Shown here: positions 34,680-43,395 of the stretch, in pieces
How positions within the stretch are numbered: the stretch's first letter is position 1
Layout of the letters: each line of letters starts with the position of its first letter
DNA from: Acidobacteriota bacterium
GTDB lineage: Bacteria > Pseudomonadota > Alphaproteobacteria > Caulobacterales > Hyphomonadaceae
Assembly (NCBI GenBank): GCA_016712445.1
Contig: JADJRB010000001.1
Location: 1,116,001 to 1,180,000 of the forward strand
Reading direction: 5' to 3'
DNA length: 64,000 nucleotides
Translations under genes and position numbers: made by a program
Notes under the pieces: generated by a model
Told to the model about the DNA's origin: nothing
Seen by the model: the letters and a program-made list of their open reading frames with translations, nothing else
Databases searched by the model: none

Positions 34680-35450
34680 ATGAGCACCAACGACACCCAT
34701 GCCTCGACCGACGGCAAGGCGGTCCTGTACCGGATGGTGACGCCGCAGCATATCTGTCCGTTCGGGCTGAAATCGAGAGCCTTGCTGGAACAGCGCGGCT
34801 TCGAGGTGGAGGATCATCACCTCGCCTCGCGGGCCGAGACCGATGCGTTCAAGGAGAAGTATGGCGTGAAGACGACGCCGCAGACTTTCATCGGCGGCGA
34901 ACGCGTGGGCGGGCATGATGACCTGCGCCGGCATTTCGGGCTGAAGGTGGCCGAGCCGGACTCGAAATCCTACACGCCGGTAATCGCCCTGTTCGCGATG
35001 TCGGCGCTGATGGCGCTGGCGATGAGCTGGGCGGTGTTTGGCACGGTGCTGACGATCCGCGCGGGCGAATGGTTCATCGCGGTCGCCATGTGCCTGCTGG
35101 CGATGCTGAAGCTGCAGGATATCGAGCGCTTCACGAACATGTTCCTCGGCTATGACCTGCTGGCGCGCCGGCAGGTGCGCTATGCCTATGTCTATCCGTT
35201 TGCGGAAGCGGGCGCGGGTGTGCTGATGATCGCCGGCGGCGTGGCCGGGCTCGTGGCAGCGCCGGTTGCGCTGTTGATCGGCACGGTGGGTGCAGTTTCG
35301 GTCTACCGCGCGGTCTATGTCGAGAAGCGCGACCTGAAATGTGCGTGCGTCGGCGGAAGCAGCAATGTACCGCTCGGCTTCGTATCGTTGACCGAGAACC
35401 TGATGATGATCGTAATGGCGCTCTGGATGGTCGCCAGGGCGATCGCCTAG
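34680..35450 (+). CDS. glutaredoxin-MauE fusion membrane protein
   Basis: 256 residues. Residues about 15-85 are a glutaredoxin domain ('MVTPQHICPFGLKSRALLEQRG', single-Cys CPFG site, and 'TTPQTFIGGERVGGHDDLRR'), followed by four TM helices (about 95-250) with 'YVYPFAEAGAGVLMIAGG' and 'CACVGGSSNVPLG', the cysteine-pair signature of MauE/DoxX-like electron-transfer proteins. It probably passes reducing equivalents across the membrane to cysteine thiols. It stands between two minus-strand genes and overlaps the convergent GNAT stop as CTAG. Confidence 0.85.
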   Translation: MSTNDTHASTDGKAVLYRMVTPQHICPFGLKSRALLEQRGFEVEDHHLASRAETDAFKEKYGVKTTPQTFIGGERVGGHDDLRRHFGLKVAEPDSKSYTPVIALFAMSALMALAMSWAVFGTVLTIRAGEWFIAVAMCLLAMLKLQDIERFTNMFLGYDLLARRQVRYAYVYPFAEAGAGVLMIAGGVAGLVAAPVALLIGTVGAVSVYRAVYVEKRDLKCACVGGSSNVPLGFVSLTENLMMIVMALWMVARAIA

Positions 35451-35968
35451 AGGCGGCGCGTCATCACGATCATCCGGCCACGGCCGTTCCAGAGTTCTTC
35501 TTCCTCATCACTGACGACTTCGAAGCCGTTCGCGAGATAGAGCTGCATCGACGGGCCGAGGCCGTCGGTGGTTTCGAGATACACTTCCGGCCAGCCCTGC
35601 GCGGCAGCGTGGGCCATGGCGGCCTCGAACAGCGCCTTGCCAAGGCCGAGGCCGCGCGCCTGGGGCACCAGGACGACCCAGCGTAGCTGGCCGCGGCCGC
35701 CGCGGTCGATCATGGCGGCGCAGCCGAGCGTTTCAGCGCCGCGCTCGGCGAACCAGACGCGGCTTGCGCGCGCGGGGTCGGTGAGGTCCGCTTCCTCGAC
35801 CGTCTTGCGGACATAGTCAGCAAAACCAGAGGCAAAGCGTGGCCCTTCCCCGGCATAGCCGCGCGCGTGAAGGTCGACCACGAGGTCAGTGTCGCCGGGA
35901 CGCCACTCGCTCCGCAGGCGAACTTCCGGCGCACCGACCTGTGCCAAAGGGGGAAATTTCCGTGACAT
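35447..35968 (-). CDS. GNAT-family acetyltransferase
   Basis: 173 residues. Acetyl-CoA motif 'VLVPQARGLGLGKALFEAAM' (Q/R-x-x-G-x-G/A), preceded by 'GQLRWVVLVP' and followed by 'YLETTDGLGPSMQLYLANGFEVV'. Substrate unknown. GGGAGG precedes the ATG at 35968. Partner of the fusion gene only by convergence. Confidence 0.9.
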   Translation of the reverse strand: MSRKFPPLAQVGAPEVRLRSEWRPGDTDLVVDLHARGYAGEGPRFASGFADYVRKTVEEADLTDPARASRVWFAERGAETLGCAAMIDRGGRGQLRWVVLVPQARGLGLGKALFEAAMAHAAAQGWPEVYLETTDGLGPSMQLYLANGFEVVSDEEEELWNGRGRMIVMTRRL

Positions 35969-36063
35969 TTTTGTCTAGCCCTCCCGAATTCCGCTGCCGC
36001 CCGGTTCCGCAGGGGCAGCACGCCCTTGGTCAGCCCGCCCGGCGGCGTTAGTTTCCCCGCCAA

Positions 36064-36104
36064 GGATGCGAGACGTCAATCCGGAATACCGGAGGGCCGC
36101 ATCC
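36064..36104 (+). promoter_or_regulatory. structured 5' leader of the TonB receptor gene
   Basis: Nested inverted repeats: outer GGATGCG (36064-36070)/CGCATCC (36098-36104), inner TCCGG (36080-36084)/CCGGA (36089-36093). The Shine-Dalgarno AGGAGG (36108-36113) lies just outside. It could be a leader hairpin or cis-regulatory element; it does not match a known riboswitch that I can recognise. Confidence 0.4.
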
Positions 36105-36118
36105 CACAGGAGGAAACC

Positions 36119-38485
36119 ATGAAGACCAATTACATGTTGGGTGCGTCTGCCATTGCGTTCGCCCTGCTGGCGTTTGCGCCGGCGGCGATTGCCCAGGACA
36201 CCGGCGACGACGCCGAAGCCCGCCAGAAGACCGTGATCGTCACGGCGACCAAGCGCAACGAGACCATCCAGGACGTGCCGTTCTCGATCAACGCCCAGAC
36301 GGCGGAAGACATCGAGCGGTCCGGCGCCGGCAATCTCGAGGACGTGGCCCGCTCGGTGGCCGGCCTCTCGATCCAGAACCTCGGCCCCGGCCAGAGCCAG
36401 GTCGCCGTGCGCGGCGTCTCGGCCGGCCAGATCGTGCGCGACCAGCCGGGCGTGAAGGAACAGGTGGGTGTGTATCTCGACGAGTCGGTGATCTCGCTGT
36501 CGCTGTTCACGCCGGACATCGACCTCTATGACCTCAACCGCATCGAGACGCTGCGGGGACCGCAAGGCACGCTGTTCGGATCGGGTTCGGTCGGCGGCAC
36601 GGTGCGCTACATCACCAACCAGCCGGTGATCGGCACGCAGGAAGGCAGCCTCGAGGCGAACCTCAACACGATCAGCGATGGCGGCACGGGCGGGCATGTC
36701 AAAGGCATGATCAACCTGCCGCTCGGCGACACGGCGGCGCTGCGCGCGGTCGGCTATCACACCGAGTATGGCGGCTGGATCGACGCGATCGGCCCCTCCG
36801 GCGGCGAAGACGTCAACAGCGGCAATCGCACGGGCGGGCGCATCGCGCTGACCTTCCAGCCGAACGAGGCGCTGACCATCACGCCGCGCATCATCTACCA
36901 GGAGATCGGGGCGGACGGGTTCAACCGGGCCGAAGCGTTCAACTGGCTGTCGGGCTCGGCGACGATGCCGGACAATTCGCAATTCCTGTTGCTGGACGAA
37001 GAGTTCTCGGACGAGACGATGATTGCCGACCTGACGGCGAGCCTCGATCTCGGCGCGGTGACGTTGACTTCGGTGACGAGCTATATCGACCGGGACATCC
37101 TGGTCAGCCGCGATGCCTCGGCGCTGACGTCCAGCGTGTCGTCGGATCTTGGCTATCCGGCGCCGTCCTTCTTCCTGCCCTCGAACCTGCGGGACACCAC
37201 CGCCTACGAGAGCACGACGCAGGAGCTGCGGCTGAGCTCGAATTCCGACGGGGCGCTGCAATGGCTGGCCGGCGTGTTCTATTCGAACAATGACCGGGTC
37301 TATGCGCAGCGCCTGCCGACGCCGGGTTACGATGCGGTGACGGACGCAACGCTCGGCGCCGGCACGTCGGCTGCGGTGGCCAACGGCTTCCCGGCCGACT
37401 CGCCGTTCAACTCGGACCTCTCCTACTCCCTAACCCAATGGGCGGTGTTCGGCGAGGCGAGCTATGACCTGACCGAGAAACTGACCGTCACGGCCGGCGG
37501 CCGCTTCTACGACTTCGAGGAAGACCGTACGATCTCGTCGGGCGGCCTGTTTGCCAATGGCGACTCGAATGTCCAGGATACGACGTCGTCGGACGGTTTC
37601 TCGCCGCGCGTGCTGGTCAGCTATGACGCGACCGATACGATCACCCTGAACGCGCAGGCGAGCCAGGGCTTCCGTCTCGGCGGCGTCAACGACCCGCTGA
37701 ACGTGCCGCTCTGCACCCCGCAGGACCAGGCGATCTTCGGCGGCTTCCAGAGCTATGGCGACGAGAAGTTGTGGAACTACGAAGCCGGCATGAAGGCGCT
37801 GACGGGCAATGTCACGTTCAATGCGGCGGCGTTCTACACCGACATCCAGGACCTGCAGGTCACGCTGGACGCCGGCTCGTGCTCCTCGCGGATCGTGTTC
37901 AACGTCGAGAAGGCGCACACCGCCGGCCTCGAAGCGGAACTGGGCTGGAGCCCGATGGACGGCCTTGACCTCAGCCTCGCGGCCAGCGTGCTGGAAGCGA
38001 AGTTCGACTCCACTGTGGTCGATGGCACCAGCACGGTGATCGGCGGCATCCAGGACGGCAACCGCCTGCCTTCGGTGCCGGAACTGCAGCTGTCGGCCGC
38101 CGGCACGTACCGCTGGGATCCGCGCTGGATCGATGCTGGCGCGTTCGTCTCGGGCTCTGTCCAGCACATCGGCGACCGCTATACCCAGCCGAGCGACCAG
38201 ACCGCGACGCAGGGCCTGCCGGCTGCCACGGGCCTTGCCCTCGGCGCGCTGACCGGCCTCGAAAGCCCGCGCGACCTGGTGGACCTCAACCTCGACGCCT
38301 ACACGACGCTGAACCTCAGCACGGGCCTCGAGTTCGACACCTGGTCGGTGACGCTCTACGCCAACAACGTGACCGACGAGGAAGCGGACCTGTCATTCGA
38401 CCGCGAACGCGGCGGACGCGCCCGGCTTGGTTTCCACCGGAGCCAGCCGCGCACCTTCGGCGTGACGTTCCGCAAGGAATTCTGA
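36119..38485 (+). CDS. TonB-dependent outer-membrane receptor
   Basis: 788 residues. Signal peptide cut near 'AIAQ' (residue 26), a TonB-box-like 'KTVIVTATKR' (about 37-46), a plug domain (about 50-165, 'LYDLNRIETLRGPQGTLFGSGSVGGTVRY', quoted in part) and a C-terminal barrel ending in 'RTFGVTFRKEF' with terminal Phe. It is the CirA/Fiu-like class of active importer in the outer membrane, powered by TonB; ligand not evident. AGGAGG precedes ATG 36119. Followed by a strong terminator. Confidence 0.94.
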   Translation: MKTNYMLGASAIAFALLAFAPAAIAQDTGDDAEARQKTVIVTATKRNETIQDVPFSINAQTAEDIERSGAGNLEDVARSVAGLSIQNLGPGQSQVAVRGVSAGQIVRDQPGVKEQVGVYLDESVISLSLFTPDIDLYDLNRIETLRGPQGTLFGSGSVGGTVRYITNQPVIGTQEGSLEANLNTISDGGTGGHVKGMINLPLGDTAALRAVGYHTEYGGWIDAIGPSGGEDVNSGNRTGGRIALTFQPNEALTITPRIIYQEIGADGFNRAEAFNWLSGSATMPDNSQFLLLDEEFSDETMIADLTASLDLGAVTLTSVTSYIDRDILVSRDASALTSSVSSDLGYPAPSFFLPSNLRDTTAYESTTQELRLSSNSDGALQWLAGVFYSNNDRVYAQRLPTPGYDAVTDATLGAGTSAAVANGFPADSPFNSDLSYSLTQWAVFGEASYDLTEKLTVTAGGRFYDFEEDRTISSGGLFANGDSNVQDTTSSDGFSPRVLVSYDATDTITLNAQASQGFRLGGVNDPLNVPLCTPQDQAIFGGFQSYGDEKLWNYEAGMKALTGNVTFNAAAFYTDIQDLQVTLDAGSCSSRIVFNVEKAHTAGLEAELGWSPMDGLDLSLAASVLEAKFDSTVVDGTSTVIGGIQDGNRLPSVPELQLSAAGTYRWDPRWIDAGAFVSGSVQHIGDRYTQPSDQTATQGLPAATGLALGALTGLESPRDLVDLNLDAYTTLNLSTGLEFDTWSVTLYANNVTDEEADLSFDRERGGRARLGFHRSQPRTFGVTFRKEF

Positions 38486-38510
38486 TCCGGATACGGATTG
38501 TCAAAACGGA

Positions 38511-38538
38511 AAACCCCGCAGCCTGCTGCGGGGTTTTT
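38511..38538. terminator. intrinsic terminator shared by the TonB receptor and leuB
   Basis: AAACCCCGCAG (38511-38521)/CTGCGGGGTTT (38526-38536) with a 4-base loop and a T-run. The opposite strand ends in a shorter T-rich stretch, so it may terminate leuB as well. Confidence 0.9.
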
Positions 38539-38549
38539 CATTTCTGGCG

Positions 38550-39602
38550 TCAGAGCGCGGCGATGACGGCGTCGGCCATCTGGCGGGTGGTCAGTTCGCC
38601 GCCGAGATCGCGCGTGCGCGCGCCGCGATCGAGCGCCTTGCCAACGGCGGCAAAGAGCTGGTCGGCCGCCTTCTCTTTTCCGAGCGACCAGCGCAGCGCC
38701 ATCTCGAGCGACAGGATAGCGGCGCAGGGGTTGGCGACGCCCTGCCCCGCGATGTCCGGCGCCGAGCCGTGCACGGGTTCGTAGAGGCCCGGCGCACCCG
38801 GTGCGCCGAGCGAGGCCGAGGGCAGCATGCCGATGGAGCCGGTGAGCATGGCCGCTTCATCCGACAGGAGATCGCCGAACAGGTTGTCCGCGAGGATGAC
38901 GTCGAACTGTTTCGGCTGGCGCACGAGTTCCATCGCGCAGGCGTCGGCATACATGTGGCTGAGCGCCACGCCGCCCCCGAATTCTGCCGCGGCGAGGGTG
39001 ACTTCCTGGCGCCAGAAGAGGCCCGATTCCATGACGTTGGATTTCTCGACCGAGCAGACCCGGCCCTTGCGCCCGCGCGCGATGTCGAAGGCGACGCGGG
39101 CGACGCGCTCGATCTCCGGATGGGTGTAGATGGCGGTGTCATAGCCGCGGCGCAGGCCGCCCGTCTCGTCGATGCCGCGCGGCGTGCCGAAATAGACGCC
39201 GCCCGTCAGTTCCCGGACGATCATCAGGTCCAGGCCTTCGACCCGGTCGCGCTTCAGGCTGGAGGCGTCGACGAGCGCCGGGAAGCAGAAAGCCGGGCGA
39301 AGGTTGGCGAACACGTCGAGCCCCTTGCGGAGCGCGAGCAGGCCGGCCTCGGGGCGCTTGTCGCGCGCCGCGCCGACCCATTTGGGGCCGCCGACTGCGC
39401 CGAGCAGGACGGCGTCGGCGTGACGGGCTTTCTCGAGCGTCGCGTCGGTCAGCGGCGTGCCGTGCGCATCAAGGCTGGCCCCGCCAACCAGGCCGGTCTC
39501 GATGACGATGTCCGACACCAGGAGCTCCGCAACGCGGCGCGCCTCGGCGGTGACTTCCGGGCCGATGCCGTCGCCCGGCAAGAGCAAAAGTGTCTTCTTC
39601 AT
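38550..39602 (-). CDS. leuB: 3-isopropylmalate dehydrogenase
   Basis: 350 residues. 'LLPGDGIGPEVTAEA', 'IVRELTGGVYFGTPRG', 'SVEKSNVMESGLFWR' and 'GSAPDIAGQGVANP' are diagnostic of LeuB, the NAD-linked oxidative decarboxylase of leucine synthesis. ATG 39602. Separated from leuD by a quinol-monooxygenase-like gene and a small lipoprotein gene, all on the same strand. Confidence 0.96.
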   Translation of the reverse strand: MKKTLLLLPGDGIGPEVTAEARRVAELLVSDIVIETGLVGGASLDAHGTPLTDATLEKARHADAVLLGAVGGPKWVGAARDKRPEAGLLALRKGLDVFANLRPAFCFPALVDASSLKRDRVEGLDLMIVRELTGGVYFGTPRGIDETGGLRRGYDTAIYTHPEIERVARVAFDIARGRKGRVCSVEKSNVMESGLFWRQEVTLAAAEFGGGVALSHMYADACAMELVRQPKQFDVILADNLFGDLLSDEAAMLTGSIGMLPSASLGAPGAPGLYEPVHGSAPDIAGQGVANPCAAILSLEMALRWSLGKEKAADQLFAAVGKALDRGARTRDLGGELTTRQMADAVIAAL

Positions 39603-39671
39603 GGGCGCGGCCTCCGCGAAAAGTCATTGGTGCGGGCTGAGTAGCGAGGCGGGGCGCGCGGCGCAACCGGC

Positions 39672-39968
39672 TCAGATGGGCTCGGGGTCCGCTTCATAGA
39701 GGCGCAGGGACCGGTCGGTGATGCCGAGCTGCGGGAAGAACGAGCGCCAGGTGGCCATGTGGGCGGTCTTGAAATGCGCCGCAATCGCGTCGCGGCTTTC
39801 CCAGCGTTCGGAGACGCGGATGAGGCCGGGATCGAGCACGTCGACGGCGTAGGCATAGTCGATGCAGCCCGGCTCGGCGCGGCTGGCGCGGATCATCTGT
39901 TCCATCGCGGCGCGCGCTTCGGCGACGCGTTCGGGCGGGGCGCGGACGGTGCCTTCAATGACGATCAT
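39672..39968 (-). CDS. antibiotic biosynthesis monooxygenase (ABM) domain protein
   Basis: 98 residues of the small ferredoxin-like ABM fold: 'VIEGTVRAPPERVAEARAAM', 'EPGCIDYAYAVDVLDPG' and 'WESRDAIAAHFKTAHM'. Relatives include quinol and heme-like oxygenases that act without cofactor. It begins with ATGA overlap at the end of the small lipoprotein gene. Confidence 0.85.
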   Translation of the reverse strand: MIVIEGTVRAPPERVAEARAAMEQMIRASRAEPGCIDYAYAVDVLDPGLIRVSERWESRDAIAAHFKTAHMATWRSFFPQLGITDRSLRLYEADPEPI

Positions 39969-40135
39969 GGCGCGGGATCCTCCTTGGCGGGTGCCGCTTC
40001 CGGCTCGGCCGGCGCGGTTCGCTCGGGGATCTTCACGTTCGGGACTTCAGGCTTGGTGCCGAAGGGATCGGTGAGGCAGCCGGACAGCGCGGGCAAAAGG
40101 AGAAGCGGCAGGAGCAGGCGGGCGCGGCGAAGCAT
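39965..40135 (-). CDS. small lipoprotein (56 residues)
   Basis: Below the usual length cut-off. Reads MLRRARLLLPLLLLP then ALSGC (lipobox, Cys20), followed by a short, Pro/Glu-rich tail ending KEDPAP. ATG 40135, TGA 39967-39965 overlapping the ABM start (ATGA). Basic n-region, hydrophobic core and LSGC fit a secreted lipoprotein anchored in the envelope. It lies 30 bp downstream of leuD. Not recognised as LptM or any named family. Confidence 0.65.
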   Translation of the reverse strand: MLRRARLLLPLLLLPALSGCLTDPFGTKPEVPNVKIPERTAPAEPEAAPAKEDPAP

Positions 40136-40165
40136 GGGTGTGTCTCCGGTTGGGCCCGCCGGGTC

Positions 40166-40795
40166 TCAGCGGGCGGTTTCGAGCCAGGGCGTCGCGAGGC
40201 GGCGCTGGCTTTCGAACTTCTCGATCTCCGGCGCGGCCGTCAGCGAGGCGCCGATCTCGTCGAGCCCGGCGAGCAGGTTCGACTTGCGCCCGGGATCGAC
40301 ATCGAACTTGTAGGTCTCCCCGTCCGGCGTGGTGACGGTCTGGGTTTCGAGGTCGACGGTGAAGACATGGTTTGCGCCGCCAGCGGCCTTTGCCAGTTTC
40401 TCGCAGACATCCACCGGCAGGCGCACCGGCAGGATGCCGTTCTTGTAGCAGTTGTTGTGGAAGATGTCGGCGAAGGAGGGCGCGATCACGCAGGTAATGC
40501 CCTGGTCGAGCAGCGCCCACGGTGCGTGTTCGCGCGAGGAGCCGCAGCCGAAATTCTCGCCGGCTATCAGGATCGACGCCTTGGCATAGGCCGGCTTGTT
40601 GAGGACGAAATCGGGATTGGGCGAGCCATCGGCGTTGGTTTTCAGCTCATGGAAAAGGCCGGTCGCGAGGCCGGTGCGGGTTGTCGTCTTCAGGAACTGC
40701 TTCGGGATGATCATGTCCGTGTCGATGTTCGACATCGGCTTGCCCTTCTCGAGCAAGGGCGCGGCGGTACCGGTGAGGGATTTGAACGGGGTCAT
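40166..40795 (-). CDS. leuD: 3-isopropylmalate dehydratase small subunit
   Basis: 209 residues from ATG 40795. 'NIDTDMIIPKQFLKTTTRTG', 'GENFGCGSSREHAPWAL', 'SFADIFHNNCYKNGILPV' are diagnostic of LeuD, which with LeuC isomerises 2- to 3-isopropylmalate. leuC is 5 kb away on the same strand, so the leu genes are dispersed. Eleven bp separates it from the upstream VOC gene. Confidence 0.96.
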   Translation of the reverse strand: MTPFKSLTGTAAPLLEKGKPMSNIDTDMIIPKQFLKTTTRTGLATGLFHELKTNADGSPNPDFVLNKPAYAKASILIAGENFGCGSSREHAPWALLDQGITCVIAPSFADIFHNNCYKNGILPVRLPVDVCEKLAKAAGGANHVFTVDLETQTVTTPDGETYKFDVDPGRKSNLLAGLDEIGASLTAAPEIEKFESQRRLATPWLETAR

Positions 40796-40805
40796 GGCAG
40801 GCTTT

Positions 40806-41654
40806 CTAGTCCGGGACGCCGGCAATGAACAGGGTGGGCACGTTCAGGGTACCGTCGCGCACTGTGAACACACGGGTGCCGGCGCGGCGTCCGGTGCGAA
40901 CGTCTGATACGTTGAAGCCGTGAGCGGCGAGGCGGCCGTGCGCCGCTTCGATGTCGCCGACGCGCCAGGTGAGGCCCCAGAAACCGTCGGGCCCGGCGGC
41001 GTCTTCGGCCTGCGCAAGCCGGTGGGCGATCTCGACCGTCAGCCCGCCGGTGCGGAAGAAGATCAGCCGCACGCCCCATTCCGGCGCCGTGCGGTCGAGC
41101 GCGAGGCGCAGGCCGAGCTTGGCGCCATAGAGCGCCATCGCGCGGTTCGGGTTCGGCGTATTGATCACGAGATGGTCAAGCGCGTGGACATGGCCGAGCG
41201 GCACTTCGGCGGGCTCCAGCGCGCCTTCGAGCGGCTCGACCACGAACCAGCGCACGCCGGCGGTGGCCTCCGGGGCGCAGCGGAAGCGGCGCCAGGTGCG
41301 GCGGAGTTCGCGGGCCATGTCTTCGCTCAGGCCGTCTTCGATGGCGGTGGGCGCGAGCGCGGTGCGGGTGAAGGCGCGGTGGTCACCGGAGAGATCGCCG
41401 GAACGAAACGCCAGCGACTTCAGGCCGGGGCCTTCTTCGGTGATGCGTTCGCGCAGGTGGTCGGCGGCGGGCGTGCCGCCTGCAGGCGCGATGAGTTCGA
41501 GCGCGGTGTTGCCGAGCTGGAACCAGGCGGTCGCGATGCCCGCCTCGCTGATGGCTTGCCAGTCCGGCGCACGGCCGAGCAAGGCGGCATAGACCGCCGT
41601 GCCCATTTCGATCTCGGGCGCCAGGATCACAATGTGATCAAGGCCGCTGATCAT
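40806..41654 (-). CDS. VOC-superfamily (glyoxalase-like) protein with two domains
   Basis: 282 residues with two beta-alpha-beta-beta-beta modules: N-terminal (1-120, 'LDHIVILAPEIEMGTAVYAALLG') and C-terminal (about 160-275, 'LDHLVINTPNPNRAMALYGAKLGLRL', quoted in part, with 'LTVEIAHR'). Metal-binding His/Glu positions are plausible (His near 'LDHLVI', Glu in 'VEIAHR'). The specific reaction is not clear. Overlaps the GST stop as ATGA. Confidence 0.82.
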   Translation of the reverse strand: MISGLDHIVILAPEIEMGTAVYAALLGRAPDWQAISEAGIATAWFQLGNTALELIAPAGGTPAADHLRERITEEGPGLKSLAFRSGDLSGDHRAFTRTALAPTAIEDGLSEDMARELRRTWRRFRCAPEATAGVRWFVVEPLEGALEPAEVPLGHVHALDHLVINTPNPNRAMALYGAKLGLRLALDRTAPEWGVRLIFFRTGGLTVEIAHRLAQAEDAAGPDGFWGLTWRVGDIEAAHGRLAAHGFNVSDVRTGRRAGTRVFTVRDGTLNVPTLFIAGVPD

Positions 41655-42286
41655 GCCTTTGCGCTCGCCTGCGGCAGGCAGGCGTTGACGTCCTTGAAGC
41701 CGGGAAGCGCTTCAACGCGGGCGAACCATTTGCGGATGTTCGGGAAGGGTTGCAGGTCGATGCCCGCCTGCCCCGCATAGGCGGCGATGCCGTAGATGTC
41801 GATGTCGGCGATGGTGGCGCCCTTGCCGACCAGCCAGTCGCGCCCGTCGAGCAACGAATTCAATTCCTTCAGCGAGCTGAGGGCGGTCTGCAGGTTCGCT
41901 TCGGCAATCGCTTCGGGGAACTTGAAGAAGCCGAGCTTCGCCGCCCGCGTGCGGTAGATGCCGGTGGTCAGCGCGCCGGCGCCCCAGAGCTGCCATTCGC
42001 GGGCCCGCAACCGCTCGCCGCGATCCTTGCCGCCGAACTTGCCGGTCTCGTCGGCCAGATAGTCGAGGATCACGGAAGACTGGCTGAGGCAGTAATCGGT
42101 CTGGCTGTCTTCCAGCACCGGCACCTGGCCGTAGCGGTTCTTGACGAGGAAGGCGTCGGCCTTGTGGGCCCCGGCGCGCAGGTCGACATGCTCATAGTCG
42201 AACGGCGTGGCGGTGAGGCGGAGCATCAGCCCAACCTTGTAGGTCGGGCCGGACGCGAAGATGCCGTGAAGGGTGTAGCGGGTCAT
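41651..42286 (-). CDS. glutathione S-transferase
   Basis: 211 residues. N-terminal thioredoxin-fold domain ('YTLHGIFASGPTYKVGLML', 'KNRYGQVPVLEDSQTDY' with cis-Pro, 'LSQSSVILDYLADE') and helical C-terminal domain ('TIADIDIYGIAAYAGQAGID'). Likely detoxification or redox function. A perfect 7-bp hairpin CGGGTGA (42297)/TCACCCG (42309) lies immediately beside its Shine-Dalgarno. First gene of the GST-VOC-leuD-lipoprotein-ABM-leuB run. Confidence 0.9.
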   Translation of the reverse strand: MTRYTLHGIFASGPTYKVGLMLRLTATPFDYEHVDLRAGAHKADAFLVKNRYGQVPVLEDSQTDYCLSQSSVILDYLADETGKFGGKDRGERLRAREWQLWGAGALTTGIYRTRAAKLGFFKFPEAIAEANLQTALSSLKELNSLLDGRDWLVGKGATIADIDIYGIAAYAGQAGIDLQPFPNIRKWFARVEALPGFKDVNACLPQASAKA

Positions 42287-42570
42287 GGTGTTTCCTCGGG
42301 TGATTTTTTCACCCGCAGTTACCACCATGGACCGGAACTTGGCGAGGCCTGCCGTGGCGGACCGATAGGTAGAGCCTTTGAGGATGCCGGGGAGTCCACG
42401 TCAGCGGACTCCGATGGGAAGCGATGGGCATCAGCAGAAAGTCGAAAACCCCATTCAGCTAAGAAGCCTATCCGCAATCGCGATCTTAGGGAGCAATCAC
42501 AAAATTCCCATTGTGCAAGCATCCCATCGGCCTAGACTGAATTAACAACGAAGAGCTTGGGGTTTCGCCT

Positions 42571-43011
42571 ATGGTTGTTATGATCAATCAGAAATGTGGT
42601 TCGTGCGGGAAAAGCCTCACAGGCGGGTATGTGCAAAACTACTCCGGAATAGGTCAGCCGTTTGTCGAATGCAGTCGCTGCGGATCCCTCAACAACAATT
42701 CCGGACATGTCAACGAGTGGAAGGTCATGTCCGGTTCTGACAAAGCGCTTTTTTATCTCGAACACATATTCTCAGTTCTGATGCGTAACGCGCTTCTTAT
42801 GTTCTTCATCTGCATGGGGCTCGCTGTGATGATCGAGTTTGATTCTGATGTGACTTTCATTGGGGTATCGATCGCAATTTACGCTTGCATGGTTTCGTTT
42901 GGTCTCTTCCGATTTTTTGTTCTCGTTGGTCGCGCTATTAACGCTTCAAATGCGCGGATGGCAGACCCTGAGTATGTCGCGAAACTCACAGGATTGGGGC
43001 TGGCTCGATAA
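42571..43011 (+). CDS. low-GC zinc-ribbon membrane protein
   Basis: 146 residues, starting ATG 42571 or 42580. A four-cysteine zinc ribbon (Cys9-x2-Cys12 and Cys34-x2-Cys37) is followed by two TM helices (about 73-88 and 95-119). Composition is low in GC relative to neighbours. Not recognised as a named family; zinc-ribbon plus TM proteins occur in phage and mobile contexts but nothing mobile is seen here. It could be recently acquired. Confidence 0.6.
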   Translation: MVVMINQKCGSCGKSLTGGYVQNYSGIGQPFVECSRCGSLNNNSGHVNEWKVMSGSDKALFYLEHIFSVLMRNALLMFFICMGLAVMIEFDSDVTFIGVSIAIYACMVSFGLFRFFVLVGRAINASNARMADPEYVAKLTGLGLAR

Positions 43012-43395
43012 CCTCGCCACTTCACCCACCCTTACCCTCTCGTTCATGACTGGAAAGACGAAACCTAAATGCCGCTGGTACTTCTGCATCTCGGCGAAAA
43101 TTTTTCGCGCTTTCAAACAATCGATGATGCGAAAACCGTGGGAGCAAATAGACACACGGCAACGACGCCAGCCCGAATCGAAGTGACTCCAGACAATGGC
43201 GGACCAATTCTCACGATCAACTACGACCCAACCCTTCCGGGATGGATTTCGAGTACCTAAAAGTTACGAGACCTTGCTTTCGCTCCGATTACGCCATGAT
43301 CAGCTGCTAAGACAATTTCGCTTTTGGGGTATTGTTCAATCGTCGAACTGAAACGTCAAAAACGGGTCAATCAAGGTCTTCCGGCGCGCGCGCCG
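43012..43395. other. AT-richer intergenic stretch, no convincing gene
   Basis: A 384-bp gap of lower GC. One short open frame (43069-43260, 63 codons, 'MPLVLLHLGENFSRFQT...') could be a small gene, but I see no ribosome binding site or family resemblance. Otherwise I see nothing. Confidence 0.4.

Noticed and set aside
43069..43260. 63-codon frame after the zinc-ribbon gene
   Set aside because: No ribosome binding site, no family, in an AT-rich gap; may be a gene but unsupported.
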